This document shows, one piece after another, positions 22,562-33,895 of a stretch of 64,000 nt of DNA; position 1 is the first letter of the stretch; each line of letters opens with the position of its first letter. The stretch covers positions 294,132,205 through 294,196,204 of the forward strand of contig CM077665.1 in the NCBI GenBank assembly GCA_039707655.1. Direction: 5' to 3'. This DNA is from Elymus sibiricus. Its lineage: Eukaryota; Streptophyta; Magnoliopsida; Poales; Poaceae. The notes below the pieces were generated by a model. It did no database searches. It was not told the origin of the DNA and saw only the letters and a program-made list of their open reading frames with translations. The translations under genes and the position numbers were made by a program.

Positions 22562-23434
22562 TTTCGGGGCACGGATGCTCACGATCACCTATGGGACCAG
22601 AGGTCCCTTGCGTTCGGCAAGGGGGGGGGGTCACATTGCCCGAAGAGCGGAGAGCATGAGACGGCGCAACGATCAGGACACAGGCATTTTACCCAGGTTC
22701 GGGCCGCTGCTAAGCGTAAAACCCTACTCTTGCTTTTTTGTGGATTGATTGGAGGAACACGAAGAACGCAGAGCGCCTAACCCCGACAAGGAATGCTGTC
22801 GGGGAAAGAGCGGCTATGCGAGTACTAGTGTTTGGGGGTTCGAATTGCCAACCTTGAGCTAGGTTGCCTTGGGCCTCCTTTTATAGTGCAAGGGGTTACC
22901 GCAATGGCAAAACAGACATTATATATCGATTAGACAGCTAAGCAGAGCTATCATACCTAACTCTGGCATTTAGGACAAAATGCCATAATTACCTGCCTAG
23001 GTGGCGCTCGGGGGTGCATCCCCGGCAAGCTCTTGCCACCGCTTGGCCGGCCGTTGCTTAAGGTCTTGACACACTACAGGGCGGGTGTCAACCGAACGTA
23101 ACTTGCATTCCAATGTGTCGCCACGTGCTTAGCGAGAGCTGATTAGCCGCCTGAGGGCTCGACACCGCATCGATAAGTGATAGGCGTAGCGATGCGGTGG
23201 AGCGGTGGCTGACTGGCTCACGCCTACCGGGGAGCGGCTTGCCGGTCTTCTGGGAGGTGTGCACGTCTTGGTCCCCGGAAAGCGTCGGGGACGTGCTTGG
23301 CGCGTCGCAGTCCAGGCTTGGGCTGCCGCGTTGAGCTTGTCGAAGTCGTGGTCTTGATCATTGGCCAGGTTTTTGCTTCTACCGCCTGTGCATAAGACAG
23401 GGGCACTGGGTACCCTTGTACTAGTGCACCGACA
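22562..23434 (-). repeat. 3' LTR of Tat element
   Basis: This 873 bp LTR equals its partner at 59065-59937 in length. On the minus strand it runs TGTCGGTGCACTAGTAC to ...GTGCCCCGAAAA. Minus-strand TATAAAAGG lies at 22877-22885. It has a G11 run near 22619. Scattered substitutions separate it from the right LTR. Confidence 0.9.
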
Positions 23435-23446
23435 GGAGCCCCCGGG
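23435..23446 (-). other. Polypurine-like tract before 3' LTR
   Basis: On the minus strand CCCGGGGGCTCC sits directly before TGTCGGTGC. A G-rich tract at this place is expected for plus-strand priming. Confidence 0.5.
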
Positions 23447-23769
23447 ACTGGCCCACACGTGCTCACCGAGTGCCGTTGGGTCAGGCCCAAATTTCATGCA
23501 CAAGCGCGCAATGTGAGGGAGTAACTGCCAATTTATTGGTCAGCACTGACCCACCACCTCAGGCCGTTTCCGCCACGCGTGCCGCATGCATAGCGGGGAG
23601 TTAGCGACGGGCGTGTGTGACTTAAAGTCCTGATTGTGGCAGAAACCACAGCGCCATGGATTGGAGCAATGTGGCGGTTACTTGTTCGCCCGTGATCATG
23701 GGCGATGGAATTGGTGGAGATGGGCGGCGACCTTTGGAGTGGAGGAGAGCCAGCCCCCGCGCTCTCCCC
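23447..23769. other. Upstream region of antisense gene
   Basis: There is no ORF worth calling. It is GC-rich and lies between the 3' LTR and the antisense TATA box, so it would be the promoter region of the plus-strand B3 gene. Words such as GCCACGCGTGCCG (near 23570) are seen, but I cannot assign a specific factor. Confidence 0.35.
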
Positions 23770-23777
23770 TATAAATT
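23770..23777 (+). promoter_or_regulatory. TATA box of antisense B3 gene (TATAAATT)
   Basis: CCCCTATAAATTGGGGG is a well-formed TATA box on the plus strand, opposite to the element's own transcription. It lies 114 bp upstream of the ATG at 23884. A start near 23800 would give a leader of about 80 nt. Confidence 0.7.
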
Positions 23778-23883
23778 GGGGGTCGCGAGTGGCGATGCTC
23801 ATCCATCCTTTCTTCTTCCTTGAGTGCAAACCCAGAGAGCTCGCCCTTCTGCTTCTTTGTCTTGAGCTGTGTTCACCGCTAGC

Positions 23884-24558
23884 ATGCCTAGGGGACGAGG
23901 GCGCCCTCTGGCCTCCGCCTCAATAGCAAAGGGTTCCCGTCGGGATCATGCCACCGCTTCAGCCGCGGAGGCGGAGGTTGGCTCGAGCGCGCGCGGCGGA
24001 GGAGTTGGGAGGGGCCGTAGTCGATGTGGAGCCCATGGTCGGGGGAGACGGAGCGTCGCTTCTCTTCCTCCTCCGCCGTCAGACCCTCCCCTTGAGGAGA
24101 CCCACGCCAAGGGAACGACGCTGGAGTTCGTCATCAAGCTGCGTGGTCCTCTCCGAGGCCACCTGCGCCTTCCTCACCCTTTCGCTAGTGTGATGGAGGT
24201 TGACAAGCTGCACGCCCTATGGCTGCGGGCGCATGGTTGCTGTAATGGTGCTGCGCGGGTGGATGTCGAGTACCCGGAGCGTCGCGTCATGCTTCTCAGG
24301 CGTGGGTGGAAAACCTTCGCCCGCGCCCACAACCTCATGGATGGGCACGTCCTCCGCTTCAAGATGATGGAGGCCGACCTGCTCACCGTCAAGATTTACG
24401 GGCGTTCGGGCGCCCGTCTTGGCTGCTGCGAGGAGAGCTCGAGCGATGCCGAAAGCTCCTCCTCGATTGATAGTGACGAGGAGGACAGTGTCGGTGAAGA
24501 CGACGACGACGAGTCCCAGGCCGTCAAGTCGGAGTACGACGACCTGGGCTCCAGCTGA
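23884..24558 (+). CDS. Antisense B3-domain protein carried by Tat retrotransposon
   Basis: This is an uninterrupted ORF of 224 codons on the strand opposite to gag-pol, between integrase and the 3' LTR. The ATG at 23884 has A at -3; an in-frame GTG upstream at 23869 is not used as start here. Residues 2-8 (PRGRGRP) resemble an AT-hook, and residues to ~60 are Gly/Arg/Ala-rich. A B3-type fold is suggested at ~79-180: LEFVIKL strand, LRLPHPFA, the hallmark GWKTFARAHNLMDG (141-154), then VLRFKM and LTVKIYGRSG. Residues 183-210 are Ser/Asp/Glu-rich, an acidic tail. B3 proteins are plant DNA-binding regulators of the nucleus (known). Antisense extra ORFs at this place are known in Tat relatives (from memory), but a B3 identity is my reading. 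It could regulate the element or its hosts, which is inference. Confidence 0.75.
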   Translation: MPRGRGRPLASASIAKGSRRDHATASAAEAEVGSSARGGGVGRGRSRCGAHGRGRRSVASLPPPPSDPPLEETHAKGTTLEFVIKLRGPLRGHLRLPHPFASVMEVDKLHALWLRAHGCCNGAARVDVEYPERRVMLLRRGWKTFARAHNLMDGHVLRFKMMEADLLTVKIYGRSGARLGCCEESSSDAESSSSIDSDEEDSVGEDDDDESQAVKSEYDDLGSS

Positions 24559-24815
24559 TCGTCGGCCGCACCATCACCGTCATCGCGCTCCTCCTCCTCC
24601 TCCCGGCAGAGCGATTTGCCGGGGGTTCTTGACTTGGGCGCCGCCTCTTCTTCTCAGCTGGACCCCGGCAGGTTCATGGACTTCGGCTTCGTCTTCCTTT
24701 CCGGTGGGACTTCCGTCCGCGCAATGCTGGTCCTGGTGGGGTCAGGCTGGGCTTCTATTGGGGGCCTGCCTCTGCTCTTTTTCTTTTTGTAATCTGCCCA
24801 TAGGGGAGAAAGCCA

Positions 24816-24821
24816 AATAAA
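24816..24821 (+). terminator. Polyadenylation signal AATAAA for antisense gene
   Basis: AATAAA lies 258 bp after the stop of the B3 ORF on the same strand, followed by GTGCCCTCTCGTGTAATC, a GT/T-rich region suited to 3' end formation. With the TATA at 23770 it gives a self-contained ~1 kb transcription unit. Confidence 0.55.
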
Positions 24822-25572
24822 GAGTTATTAGAAAGAGGTGCCCTCTCGTGTAATCTTCATCCCATTTGTATCGAAAATGAATGAGAATAGAATGCTATTT
24901 TCTTCCCGCAAGTACTATCCTTTTCCTTTCCTTATTTATACTGCATTAGCATGTTTTGTCTCTCCCGCACGGAGCTACTTGCCGGGTCATCATTCAAACC
25001 ACGAATGCCAAGGTGGGGGAACGAGCCCCGGGCAACAGGTTGGCATTGTTCCCCAGCAGAGCTCCTTGTCCGTATCGGCGCTGGTCACCCTTATAACAAA
25101 GACGGGGGGACAGCTCATCCCGACAAGGGCTTTCACCACATGGACGACTCCACAACTCACAGTAAGGAAGATACTAAGGGTTTCCTTGAAAAATCAAGAA
25201 GTACTGAACTGGAAATATGCGATATACTTATCTTTTCCAAGCAGTATCTTCTTTTCGAGTGTGATGAGCCGCCATCTTTGTTCCCTTGTTTCCCTTCCCT
25301 GTTTTCTCGATGGTAAACCATGTTGAGTGAGGACAGTAACAAAGATTACGATTTCGTCAAGCATTCTAGCAAATCTTTATAACTTAAAAGCGCTAATCAT
25401 TGCGGTCATAAAAAATGGGTAATGAGCATGTAAGGATGATGATATGATGCAATGCCTAGCTTTATTATTGTTGCATAGGGTCTGCGCCTGTCTTTGTACA
25501 AAGGGTTACATGCAACATCGGCAAGGCTTGTACAAAAGGTGGGTGCCCGGGACTGAGCCGGACAGCCACGCC
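24822..25572. other. Spacer between antisense gene and pol end
   Basis: No gene is seen. The longer plus-strand ORF here (24838-25326) has no recognisable composition or domain and is taken as chance. The minus-strand pol stop is at 25573. Confidence 0.5.
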
Positions 25573-28500
25573 TTACGGGTAGAACTTACGAAGATGCTCA
25601 ATGTTCCATGAGTTCTGCACCTTGGTGCCATCTTCGGTCTCCAGACGGACTGCGCCAGGTCTGGTGACTCGTACTACCCGGTAAGGGCCTTCCCACTTCG
25701 GCGTCAACTTGTTTGTACCCTTGGCGGACTGAACATGCCGAAGGACAAGGTCGCCTTCCTCAAGGCTCCGGGCGTGAACCCTGCGGCTATGGTAGCGGCG
25801 CAGAGCTTGTTGGTAACGTGCAGCACGCACAGCAGCCCGGAGACGGTCTTCATCGAGGAGCGTGGCATCGTCATGCCGCAGTTGTTGTTGCTCTACTTCA
25901 TCGTAGGCAAGCGCTCGAGGGGACCCGTATATGAGTTCCGTGGGGAGCACTGCTTCCGCCCCGTACACTAGGGAGAAGGGCGTCTGGCCGGTAGCTCGAT
26001 TTGGTGTCGTTCTGAGGGACCAAAGAACCACCGGCGGCTCATCTATCCAGCGCCTGCCGCTCTTCCGCAGCTTATCGAAAGTCCTTGTCTTGAGTTCTCA
26101 CATCACTTCAGCATTCATCCTCTCGACTTGCCCATTGCTCCTCGGGTGAGCAACAGAGGCGAAGGACACCTTGCTTCCAAGGTTTTGGATATATTGCATG
26201 AAGGCGCGGCTCGTGAACTGGGTGCCGTTGTGGGTGATCACTCTGTTAGGCACTCCAAAGTGGCACACCGGTCCTTTCATGAACTTGATAGCTGCTTGTG
26301 CGGTCACCTTTCTCACTGGTTCCACCTTAGGCCACGTTGTGAACTTGTCTGTTGCCACGAACAAGAACTCAAAGCCCCCGACAGCACGGGGGAAGGGGCC
26401 CAAGAAATCGAGCCCCCAGACCGAGAATGGCCAGGATAGAGGGATTGTTTGCAGGGCTTGTGCTGGTTGATGGATGTTCTTGGAATGGAACTGGCAGGCT
26501 TCACATTTGGTGACTAGCTCAGTAGCGTCCTGAAGGGCAGTGGGCCAATAGAAACCCTGTCGGAAAGCTTTCCTAGCAAGGGCCCTTGATCCAATGTGGG
26601 AACCACGTACTCCTCCGTGAATCTCCGCCAACAGCTTCAGTCCATCCTCCCGGCAGATACACCTTAATTTCACACCGTTCGGCCGTCTTCTGTACAGGGT
26701 GTCATCGACAAACTGGTACATACTTGAACGACGGGCTACTCTTTCATCTTCCTCTTGCTCTTCGGGGAGTTCTCCTGTTTGAAGGAAATGGACTATATGC
26801 TGCGCCCAGGTTGGAGCCTGTGGCTCGACAACAACGACTAAAGGCATCTCCTCATCTCCGGGAGCGCTTGTCTCAACCGCTAGACCCTGAGGTCCTTCGG
26901 TAGGGAGCTGCTCGTCAACCGGAACAGGATTTTCCCCAGCAGCTTCTCTACTAGCGGCTTCGGGAAGCTCTGCTGGGAAATGCTTGCCGGAGTTCAGCTT
27001 TCTTCTCTTCTTGGACATCGCTGATGGGGACACTGATGGTTGAGTGAGGCGGAGAACAAAGGTTCCTGGTTCCACAGGAAGCTTCTGCGCAACGCACTTC
27101 GATAGATGGTCAGCAATGCTATTTTCTGCTCGTGACACATGCTCTGTTTGCAGCCCATCGAAGTGCTCCTCCAATTTCCTCACTTCTTCCACGTAGGCTT
27201 CCATCAGCGGGCTCTGGTAATCCTTGTTGACTTGCTTTACCACAAGTTGAGAATCTCCTCGGACGATCAGCCTCTTTATTCCCAACTCCACCGCGATTCT
27301 GAGTCCGGCAAGGAGCCCCTGGTACTCAGCGGTATTGTTGGTGGCTTCCTCCCTGGGAAAGTGCATGTGGACGACGTACTTGAGGTGCTCTCCGGTCGAG
27401 GCGATGAGGAGCACGCCTGCCGCAGCGCCCTGGAGTGAGAAAGCACAGTCAAAGTACATGATCCAATCCTTGGGTGCTTCCTTGCCGGGGAGGATTGTCT
27501 GTGGAGCTTCATCATCTGGCGTGGGTGTCCATTCTGCAATAAACTCCGCCAACGCCCAGCTTTGAATGGTGGAAGTGCTCTCATACTTTAATCTGAAGCT
27601 TGACAATTCCAATGCCCACTCAACTATCCTGCCAGTAGCCTCGGGGTTTCTCAGTATGCGTTGCAATGGGAAACAGGTGACAACTATTATCTCATGGGCT
27701 TGGAAGTAGTGGCGCAGCTTCCCCGAGGCCATAATGAGGCCGAAGATCAGCTTTTGTACTCCGGAGTAACTTGACCTAGCCCCCTGTAACAGGGAACTGA
27801 CAGAGTACACGGGACGCTGCACCATTTTGTTCTTTGCCACTTCTTTGGATTCGCTGTCAACCATTTGTTGAGATCCCCCCTGATCTGTGTCGAGTCCTGC
27901 TGCGGACGTTTCTTTCTCGCTCCCGGCAGCATCAGCAGCGGCCGCTGAATCTCCGTCCATCCCCCGCTGCGCCACCAGCGCTACACTAACCACTGGATTC
28001 GTTGCTGCCAAATATAGCAGCAACGGCTCTTGCGGTTTAGGAGCGACCAAGGTGGGAGCAGAGGATAGGTATTTCTTCAGGTCTTGCAGCGCTGCATCTC
28101 CCTCCGGGGTCCACTTCATCGGGCCAGCATTCTTCAAGATTTTGAAGAATGACAAGGCGCGCTCAGCGGACTTGGAGATGAACCTACTCAATGCAGCAAC
28201 ACATCCGGTCAAGCGCCTGATATCATTGATGGTCTTGGGTGCCTGTATCTGCTCGATCGCCTTGATCTTGTCGGGATTGGCTTCTTTTCCCCGCTGAGAT
28301 ACGAAGAACCCAAGCAGCTTGCCGGATGGGACACCGAATACGCACTTTTCAGGGTTGAGCTTCAGGTTGATCTTGCGCAAGTTTGCGAAAGTTTCCTCCA
28401 GATCTTGTATGAGAGTGGCTTCATCCTTGGTCTTGACCTCTATGTCATCCATGCAGGCTTCCACATTTCTGTGCAGCTAAGGTCCAAAACCAATTTGAAC

Positions 28501-31244
28501 AGCCCTGGAGAAGGTCGAACCAACACTCTTTAACCCGAAGGGCATACGCACAAAGCAGTACGTGCCACAGGGAGTTATGAATGCGGTCTTCTCCTCATCT
28601 TCTTTGGTCATAAATATCTGGTGGTAGCCGGAGTAGGCATCCAAAAAGGAGAGCAAGTCACATTCGGAGGTGGAATCAACAATTTGATCTATGCGCGGCA
28701 AGGGGAAAGGGTCCTTCGGGCAAGCCTTGTTCAAGTCTGCGAAGTCTATGCAAAGCCTCCATTTCCCATTTGCCTTTCGTACCAAACCGGCTGCTTCAAG
28801 CTTCTTTCGTACCAAACCAGCTGCTTCAAGCTTCTTGATTTCCTCGGCAATGAACTGCTATCGCTCCAAGGCCTGTTTCCTAACCTTTTGCTTGACGGGT
28901 CAGGAATGAGGGCAGACAACAAGGTGGTGCTCAATTACCTCCCTGGGAACACCGGGGATGTCAGATGCTTGCGAGGCAAACACATCGACATTCTCCCACA
29001 GGAAGGTAACTAGTGCGCCTTACTATTTGTCAGTAAGGGTAGCACTGATGGTGAAGGTGCCACCAGTACCATTCTCCCTTGCCGGGACTTTCTTCATCTC
29101 AGGATAGGTGACCCTGGTCTTCTTGCTAGCGGAACTCTCCGACAGGTCATCGTCGGGTGCAGCGCACTCCGAAGAGGCGCGCTTCCCGGAGTCCTTGCCG
29201 GTGTTCTTGCTAACCTTCTTTATTTTCTCTGTGCCCTTGGCGGGACCTGGGATTTCTATGGCTTCAGCTGCTACCGCGTCGCGATACATCTGGTCTACGC
29301 AGATAACTGCGTTCTTCTTGTCGGATGGGATGGAAATGACCCCAATGGGCCCTGGCATTTTCAAGGTATTGTAGGCATAGTGGGACGCCGCCATGAACTT
29401 TGCCAGAGCAGGGCGACCGAGGATTCCGTTGTAAGGCAGTGGGATCTCGTCGACGTCGAACACTATCCTCTCTGTTCGGAAGTTCAACTCCCCGCCGAAT
29501 GTCACAGGCAGAGTGATCTTTCCCTTGGGTCGGCTCCTGCCGGGGTTGATTCCTTGGAATGTACCCGTGGCTTCGAGCTCTTCATCAAGGATCTGCAGTT
29601 TCTCAGCCACTCTAGGGGAGATCAAGTTCAATCTGGCTCCGCCATCAACTAACATCTTAGACACCTTGAGGTTACGGATTGTCGGGGAAACCAACAATGG
29701 AAAACATCCGACTGTAGTGGTACGGTCAGGATGATCCTCTTCGTCAAAGATGATAGGCGTGCGGGACCATCTGAGTGGTTTCCTAGATTCTGCAGTAGGT
29801 TCCACAGCATTGACCTCGCGTGCCCATTGCTTGAGCTGGCGGCGAGAGGAATGCAAGGATGCACCCCCGTCAACGCACATGGCTTCGGTTGCTTTTTGAA
29901 ACTTCCTGTCGCTGGAATCCTCATCATCATCCTCATCTTCACCCAGATCATCTGTTTCCTTCTTTTCTCGGCCTCTGGCGGGCTTTTCCTTTTGCTGCGG
30001 GGTCTTGCCGCGGCGACCTCCTCTGCCGCCACGGCCTTTCCCGGCAGCGCCGTCCTGGCCTTTTTCCTTGTCGCGTTTCTCGTACTCGGCCCTCTGTTTC
30101 TCAACAAGTTGCTCGACCTGTCGGCATTCTTGGTGATCATGGCCCTTGGTGCGGTGAATTTTGCAGTACGGTCCGTCGGACTTCCCGGTCTTCTCAGCGG
30201 CAGCAGCCTCCCGGCAATCAGCGCACGCGGCAGCTCCCTTGCCGGGGGTTTCGGCTTTTGCCTTCTTGCCTGCACTGAGGTCTCCGGAGCTCTCGTCAGC
30301 CAATACTGCTTTTCCCTTACGCTTCTTGTTGCGCTTCCTGTTCCTTCCCTTCGGTTAGGGGGCATCGTCGTCATCATCAGAGTCCATTTTGACGCCCGCC
30401 TCTTCTCCAGGAAGTCGCCTTCCTTCTTCAGCTCAAGCACACTTATCCGCCAAGGTGTAAAGCTCATTGACAGTCTTGGGGAGCTTGACATTCATCTTGG
30501 CTCGCATCCTTCTGTTGCGCACGTTCGAGTGGAACGCGGCAATCACTACTACGGGGTGGATCTCTGGGATGTTGTGGTGTACTCGGCTGAATCTTTGGAT
30601 ATACTTTCTCAAGGTTTCTCCATCTTTTTGCGGGAGGACTTGGAGATCGCTGGGCTGGCCTGGTTCTTGGTGACCACCGGTGAAGGCGCCAACGAACTCG
30701 TTGCATAGATCAGCCCAAGATAAAATGGAATTCTCCGGCAGGTGCATCAGCCATGATCTCACATTTGGCTTGAGCGCCAAAGGGGAATAGTTGGCGAACA
30801 CTTTTTCATCTCTTCCTCCCGCAGCTTGAACAGCTATCGTGTAAATGCCCAAGAACTCCGCAGGGTTCAGCTTCCCGTCGTATTTCTTCGGTAGCTCAGG
30901 CTTGAAAGCTCGGGTCGACGGCCAGCGGACCCGTCGCAGCTCGCTAGTGAAGGCAGGGCAATCATCCTCGTAAGGAAGGTACCCGCCAACACTAGGCACG
31001 GGGTCGCCGACGCCTGGACCGTTGCGCTTGTCGGATTGACGGTGTGCTTCCCGGGGTCACTCGATGGTGATGCGCGCGTCTTCTTTCCGCCGGTATTCAA
31101 GGACACACCGTTGATCCTTGCGGTCGCGCAGACCAGACGAGACTACGGACGCCTCATAGCGATCGTCAGCATGCGAAGCTTGCTGCGGCTGCCTCTGGGC
31201 CTGTTGTCGCGGAGGGGATTGCACCGTTGGGGTGGTCCCTTTGT
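25573..31244 (-). pseudogene. Tat gag-pol polyprotein (gag core to integrase), decayed
   Basis: One frame runs leftward with no frameshift: gag core (30999 to 30433; PKKYDGKLNPAEFL, LRKYIQRFSRVHHNIPE), CCHC-like region, protease with DGGA at 29635-29646, reverse transcriptase (28835 to ~28000; KWRLCIDFADLNKACPKDPFPLPRID), first RNase H, second (archaeal-type) RNase H near 27470-27060, and integrase to 25573. Stops: TGA 31057, TGA 30433, TAA 30355, TAG 29023, TAA 29020, TGA 28900, TAG 28858, TAG 28477, TGA 26098. All are reachable from CGA, CAA or CAG by one C-to-T change. The polymerase YxDD box reads CMDD (28444-28455), and the second integrase Asp reads His (26230). The gag start lies at 58321-58859. 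Confidence 0.9.
28775..28834 (-). repeat. 30-bp tandem duplication in reverse transcriptase
   Basis: Two adjacent 30-bp units (28775-28804 and 28805-28834) differ at one base and encode the ten-residue unit KKLEAAGLVR twice. The stretch lies just N-terminal to KANGKWRLC. Related polymerases usually have a longer EVxxPEWLANPVLV-type segment there, so the duplication seems to accompany a local loss. Confidence 0.8.
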
Positions 31245-33664
31245 AACTCCAAATCAAACAAGCATCGCTCTCACGTCAAAGCATCGCATTACCTGTACCT
31301 GCAACTGTTGTTGTAGTAATCTGTGAGCCACAGGGACTCAGCAATCTCATTTACAAGGGTATCAAGACTATTAAAGCTTAATGGGTGGGATATGATTAAG
31401 TGGTGGGGCTGCAGCAAGCACTAAGCATTTATTTGAGTGGCTAACTTACAAGTACAAGAATAAGGGGGGATGATCATCTCATAATGGACGTGAACTAGTA
31501 ATGATCAATAAGTGATCCTGAACACCTACTTACGTCAAACATAACCCCACGGTGTTCTCTCTCGGATCAGAAATTCACGAGAAGAGACAGTCACGGTTAC
31601 GCACGCGGTTGGTGTATTTTATTTGAGTTTACTTTAAGTTTGCTATGACCGGGTGTTAAACAAAGTTTCCAAGTTGCCACGTAACCGCGGGCATGGCTTT
31701 CCGAAAGATTTAACCCTGCAGGGGTGCTCCAACTCATCCATCACAAACTAACCACACGCCGCGTTGGAATTCCTCAACCGCGGAATCACCCGTAGTATTC
31801 GCGGAATCCCGATGGAAAATCTCAACTTCGAGATAGCCCGAAATGTCGTCGAAATCCCGCGCACAAGACGTTCGAGAAAGGTAAAACAAATCCAGCAAAG
31901 CCGCCCGACGTGTCGACAAACCCGATAGGAGCCGCATATCTCGTTCTCAGGACACGACCGGATGGGTCACACTACGAGTCAAACCAAACCTCGAGTTTCC
32001 ACACGGTGGCTCCGCAGTCTGCCCGTTTTGGACCAACACTCATGAGGAGCACTGGCCCGGGTTGTTGATTAATTATCCACGGGGTCCGGAAAGTTCCTAT
32101 GCAATTTTATTAGTTATTAGGCAAATGTAGTACCAATGTTGGGCCTTGCCAGACAAGCTTTATCCTGAAACAAAAGTCAAGGGGGTCCCCATAACAACCC
32201 CGAGCATGTTAGGAGCACAAAATATGGAACATAACACCGGTACACAAGTAACTAGGGCGGCTAAAGTGGAACAAAACACCGAGCAAAAGGCCAAGCCTTC
32301 CACCTTTTACCAAGTATATATGTGCACTAAATTAAATAGCAATAATATTGTGATATAACAAAATCTCCATGTTGCACATGGAAGAACTTGCACCTGCAAC
32401 TAGCAATGCTATAAGAAGGGCTGAGCAAGCGGTAACATAGCCAATCAATGGTTTGCTGCGATGTGGAGGGTTAGAAGCTTATCATGGCATTTTAGGAGGC
32501 TTGACAAACAGGTGGTAGGTAGCGAGACAGCGATAGAAACGAGACAACTAGCATGGCAATGATAGTAATGGTATCCAGGGAAATGATCATCTTGCCTGAG
32601 ATCTCGCTTGGAAGAAGAACGAATCCGTGAAGTAGACGAACGGGGCGTAGTCGAACGAATCCTCACACTCCGAACGGTTTTGAAACTCTATCGAGAAGAA
32701 ACAACCCGGAAACAACAATCATCACACGATAACATCACAACCTATGCATGACATGATGCTCAAATCAACATGATGCATGCCCATTTTAGATGTGCAAGGC
32801 ATGACATGGCATGACACAACAATTAACTTCTACACATTAAGCGAAGCTCAATATGCAACGAGTTGCATATTAACGAAACTCCACATTCGAATATTTAGTT
32901 CACTCTCTTTTAGGTACTCATCGATATTAAATGTTGTTAAACATGGCAAGAGGTGAAGCATAAACAACTACAACATCTAGGCATGTTAAATGATGCCAGA
33001 AGCAACATATAGCATTTCCGAAACGTCCCCCTAAGCATAATATGAATTTGGTCCAGATCTGTATTAAGCATATTTTAGAGTTGTTAAACAGCAAAATAAA
33101 GTGCACCATGTTATTCTACACCTTTTTCTAAGTAAGTTACATATAAGTTTATTTAATTTTTAGCTACGGTTAATTAGCTATGAAAGAAACCATTCAATAG
33201 GTCATTAGCAAATTTCAATGCAAACATCATTTAAATTGTCTTTAACATGCATGAAGATGTCATGATCAAGTCAATGCAATTTGATGAACATATAATATGA
33301 TACGGGCATTTGTCGCCATGATGGAAAGAAAGGGGTGCAACGGCGAGGAAAACAAAAACGGTGCCAAGGCAACGTTCCGGTTCCGGTACCCCCGTTAAGA
33401 TACCGGTGCAAAAGAACTGTGGGTGTGCACGTGTCATGCAAAAGATGATGGGGTGATCCCGGTACCGGGTTACCACGTGTCGGGGTTACGAATAATACGG
33501 TAGTTGCAACTAACAAAAGCTACAAGGTATAACAAGCGGTTCAGGAGTGCAGATATGCGTGTGTGCAATATAAAAGAAAACAAAGCATAACCAGATGTGT
33601 GAAATAAAAGAAAAACAGAGCATGACCAGACATGTGCGTGTGCAAAAGAAACATGGGGGAAAAT

Positions 33665-33737
33665 TGGGGCGACCGGGACTTGATCTCAGGACCTCCTGGA
33701 TGTGGATGCGCTGGTACGACCAGTTGAGCTGGCTAGG
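33665..33737 (-). repeat. tRNA-like module 2 in minus LARD LTR
   Basis: The minus strand reads TAGCCAGCTCAACTGG (A-box/D-arm-like), then about 40 bp later GAGATCAAGTCCC (B-box-like, two or three changes from consensus). It is duplicated in the right LTR at 48835-48900 and 48986-49050. Confidence 0.4.
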
Positions 33738-33830
33738 AGCTTGTGCTTCGAAGGCATTTCAACCGCTAAAGAATCAAACGCAACAGGTGATATCTGGTGA
33801 CTCAAAAATATGAAAAGAAAAGGTGCAACG

Positions 33831-33895
33831 ACGGGGAATCGATCCCTGGGTGCCTGGGTCGTGGGAAGTGGCACTAGCCACTGAGCTAGCCATGG
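33831..33895 (-). repeat. tRNA-like module 1 in minus LARD LTR
   Basis: The minus strand reads TGGCTAGCTCAGTGGCTAG, containing a consensus A-box TAGCTCAGTGG (33878-33892), and then GGATCGATTCC, a near-consensus B-box (33835-33845). Box spacing is tRNA-like, and the T-stem is 4 of 5 paired. No acceptor stem. The counterpart in the right LTR is at 49141-49205. Confidence 0.6.

Noticed and set aside
24838..25326. ORF downstream of the antisense B3 gene
   Set aside because: Lies beyond the AATAAA signal, with no domain or codon pattern to support it.
29731..30708. 325-codon plus-strand ORF
   Set aside because: Antisense shadow of the Tat gag-protease. Its hydrophobic composition arises from the complementary strand.
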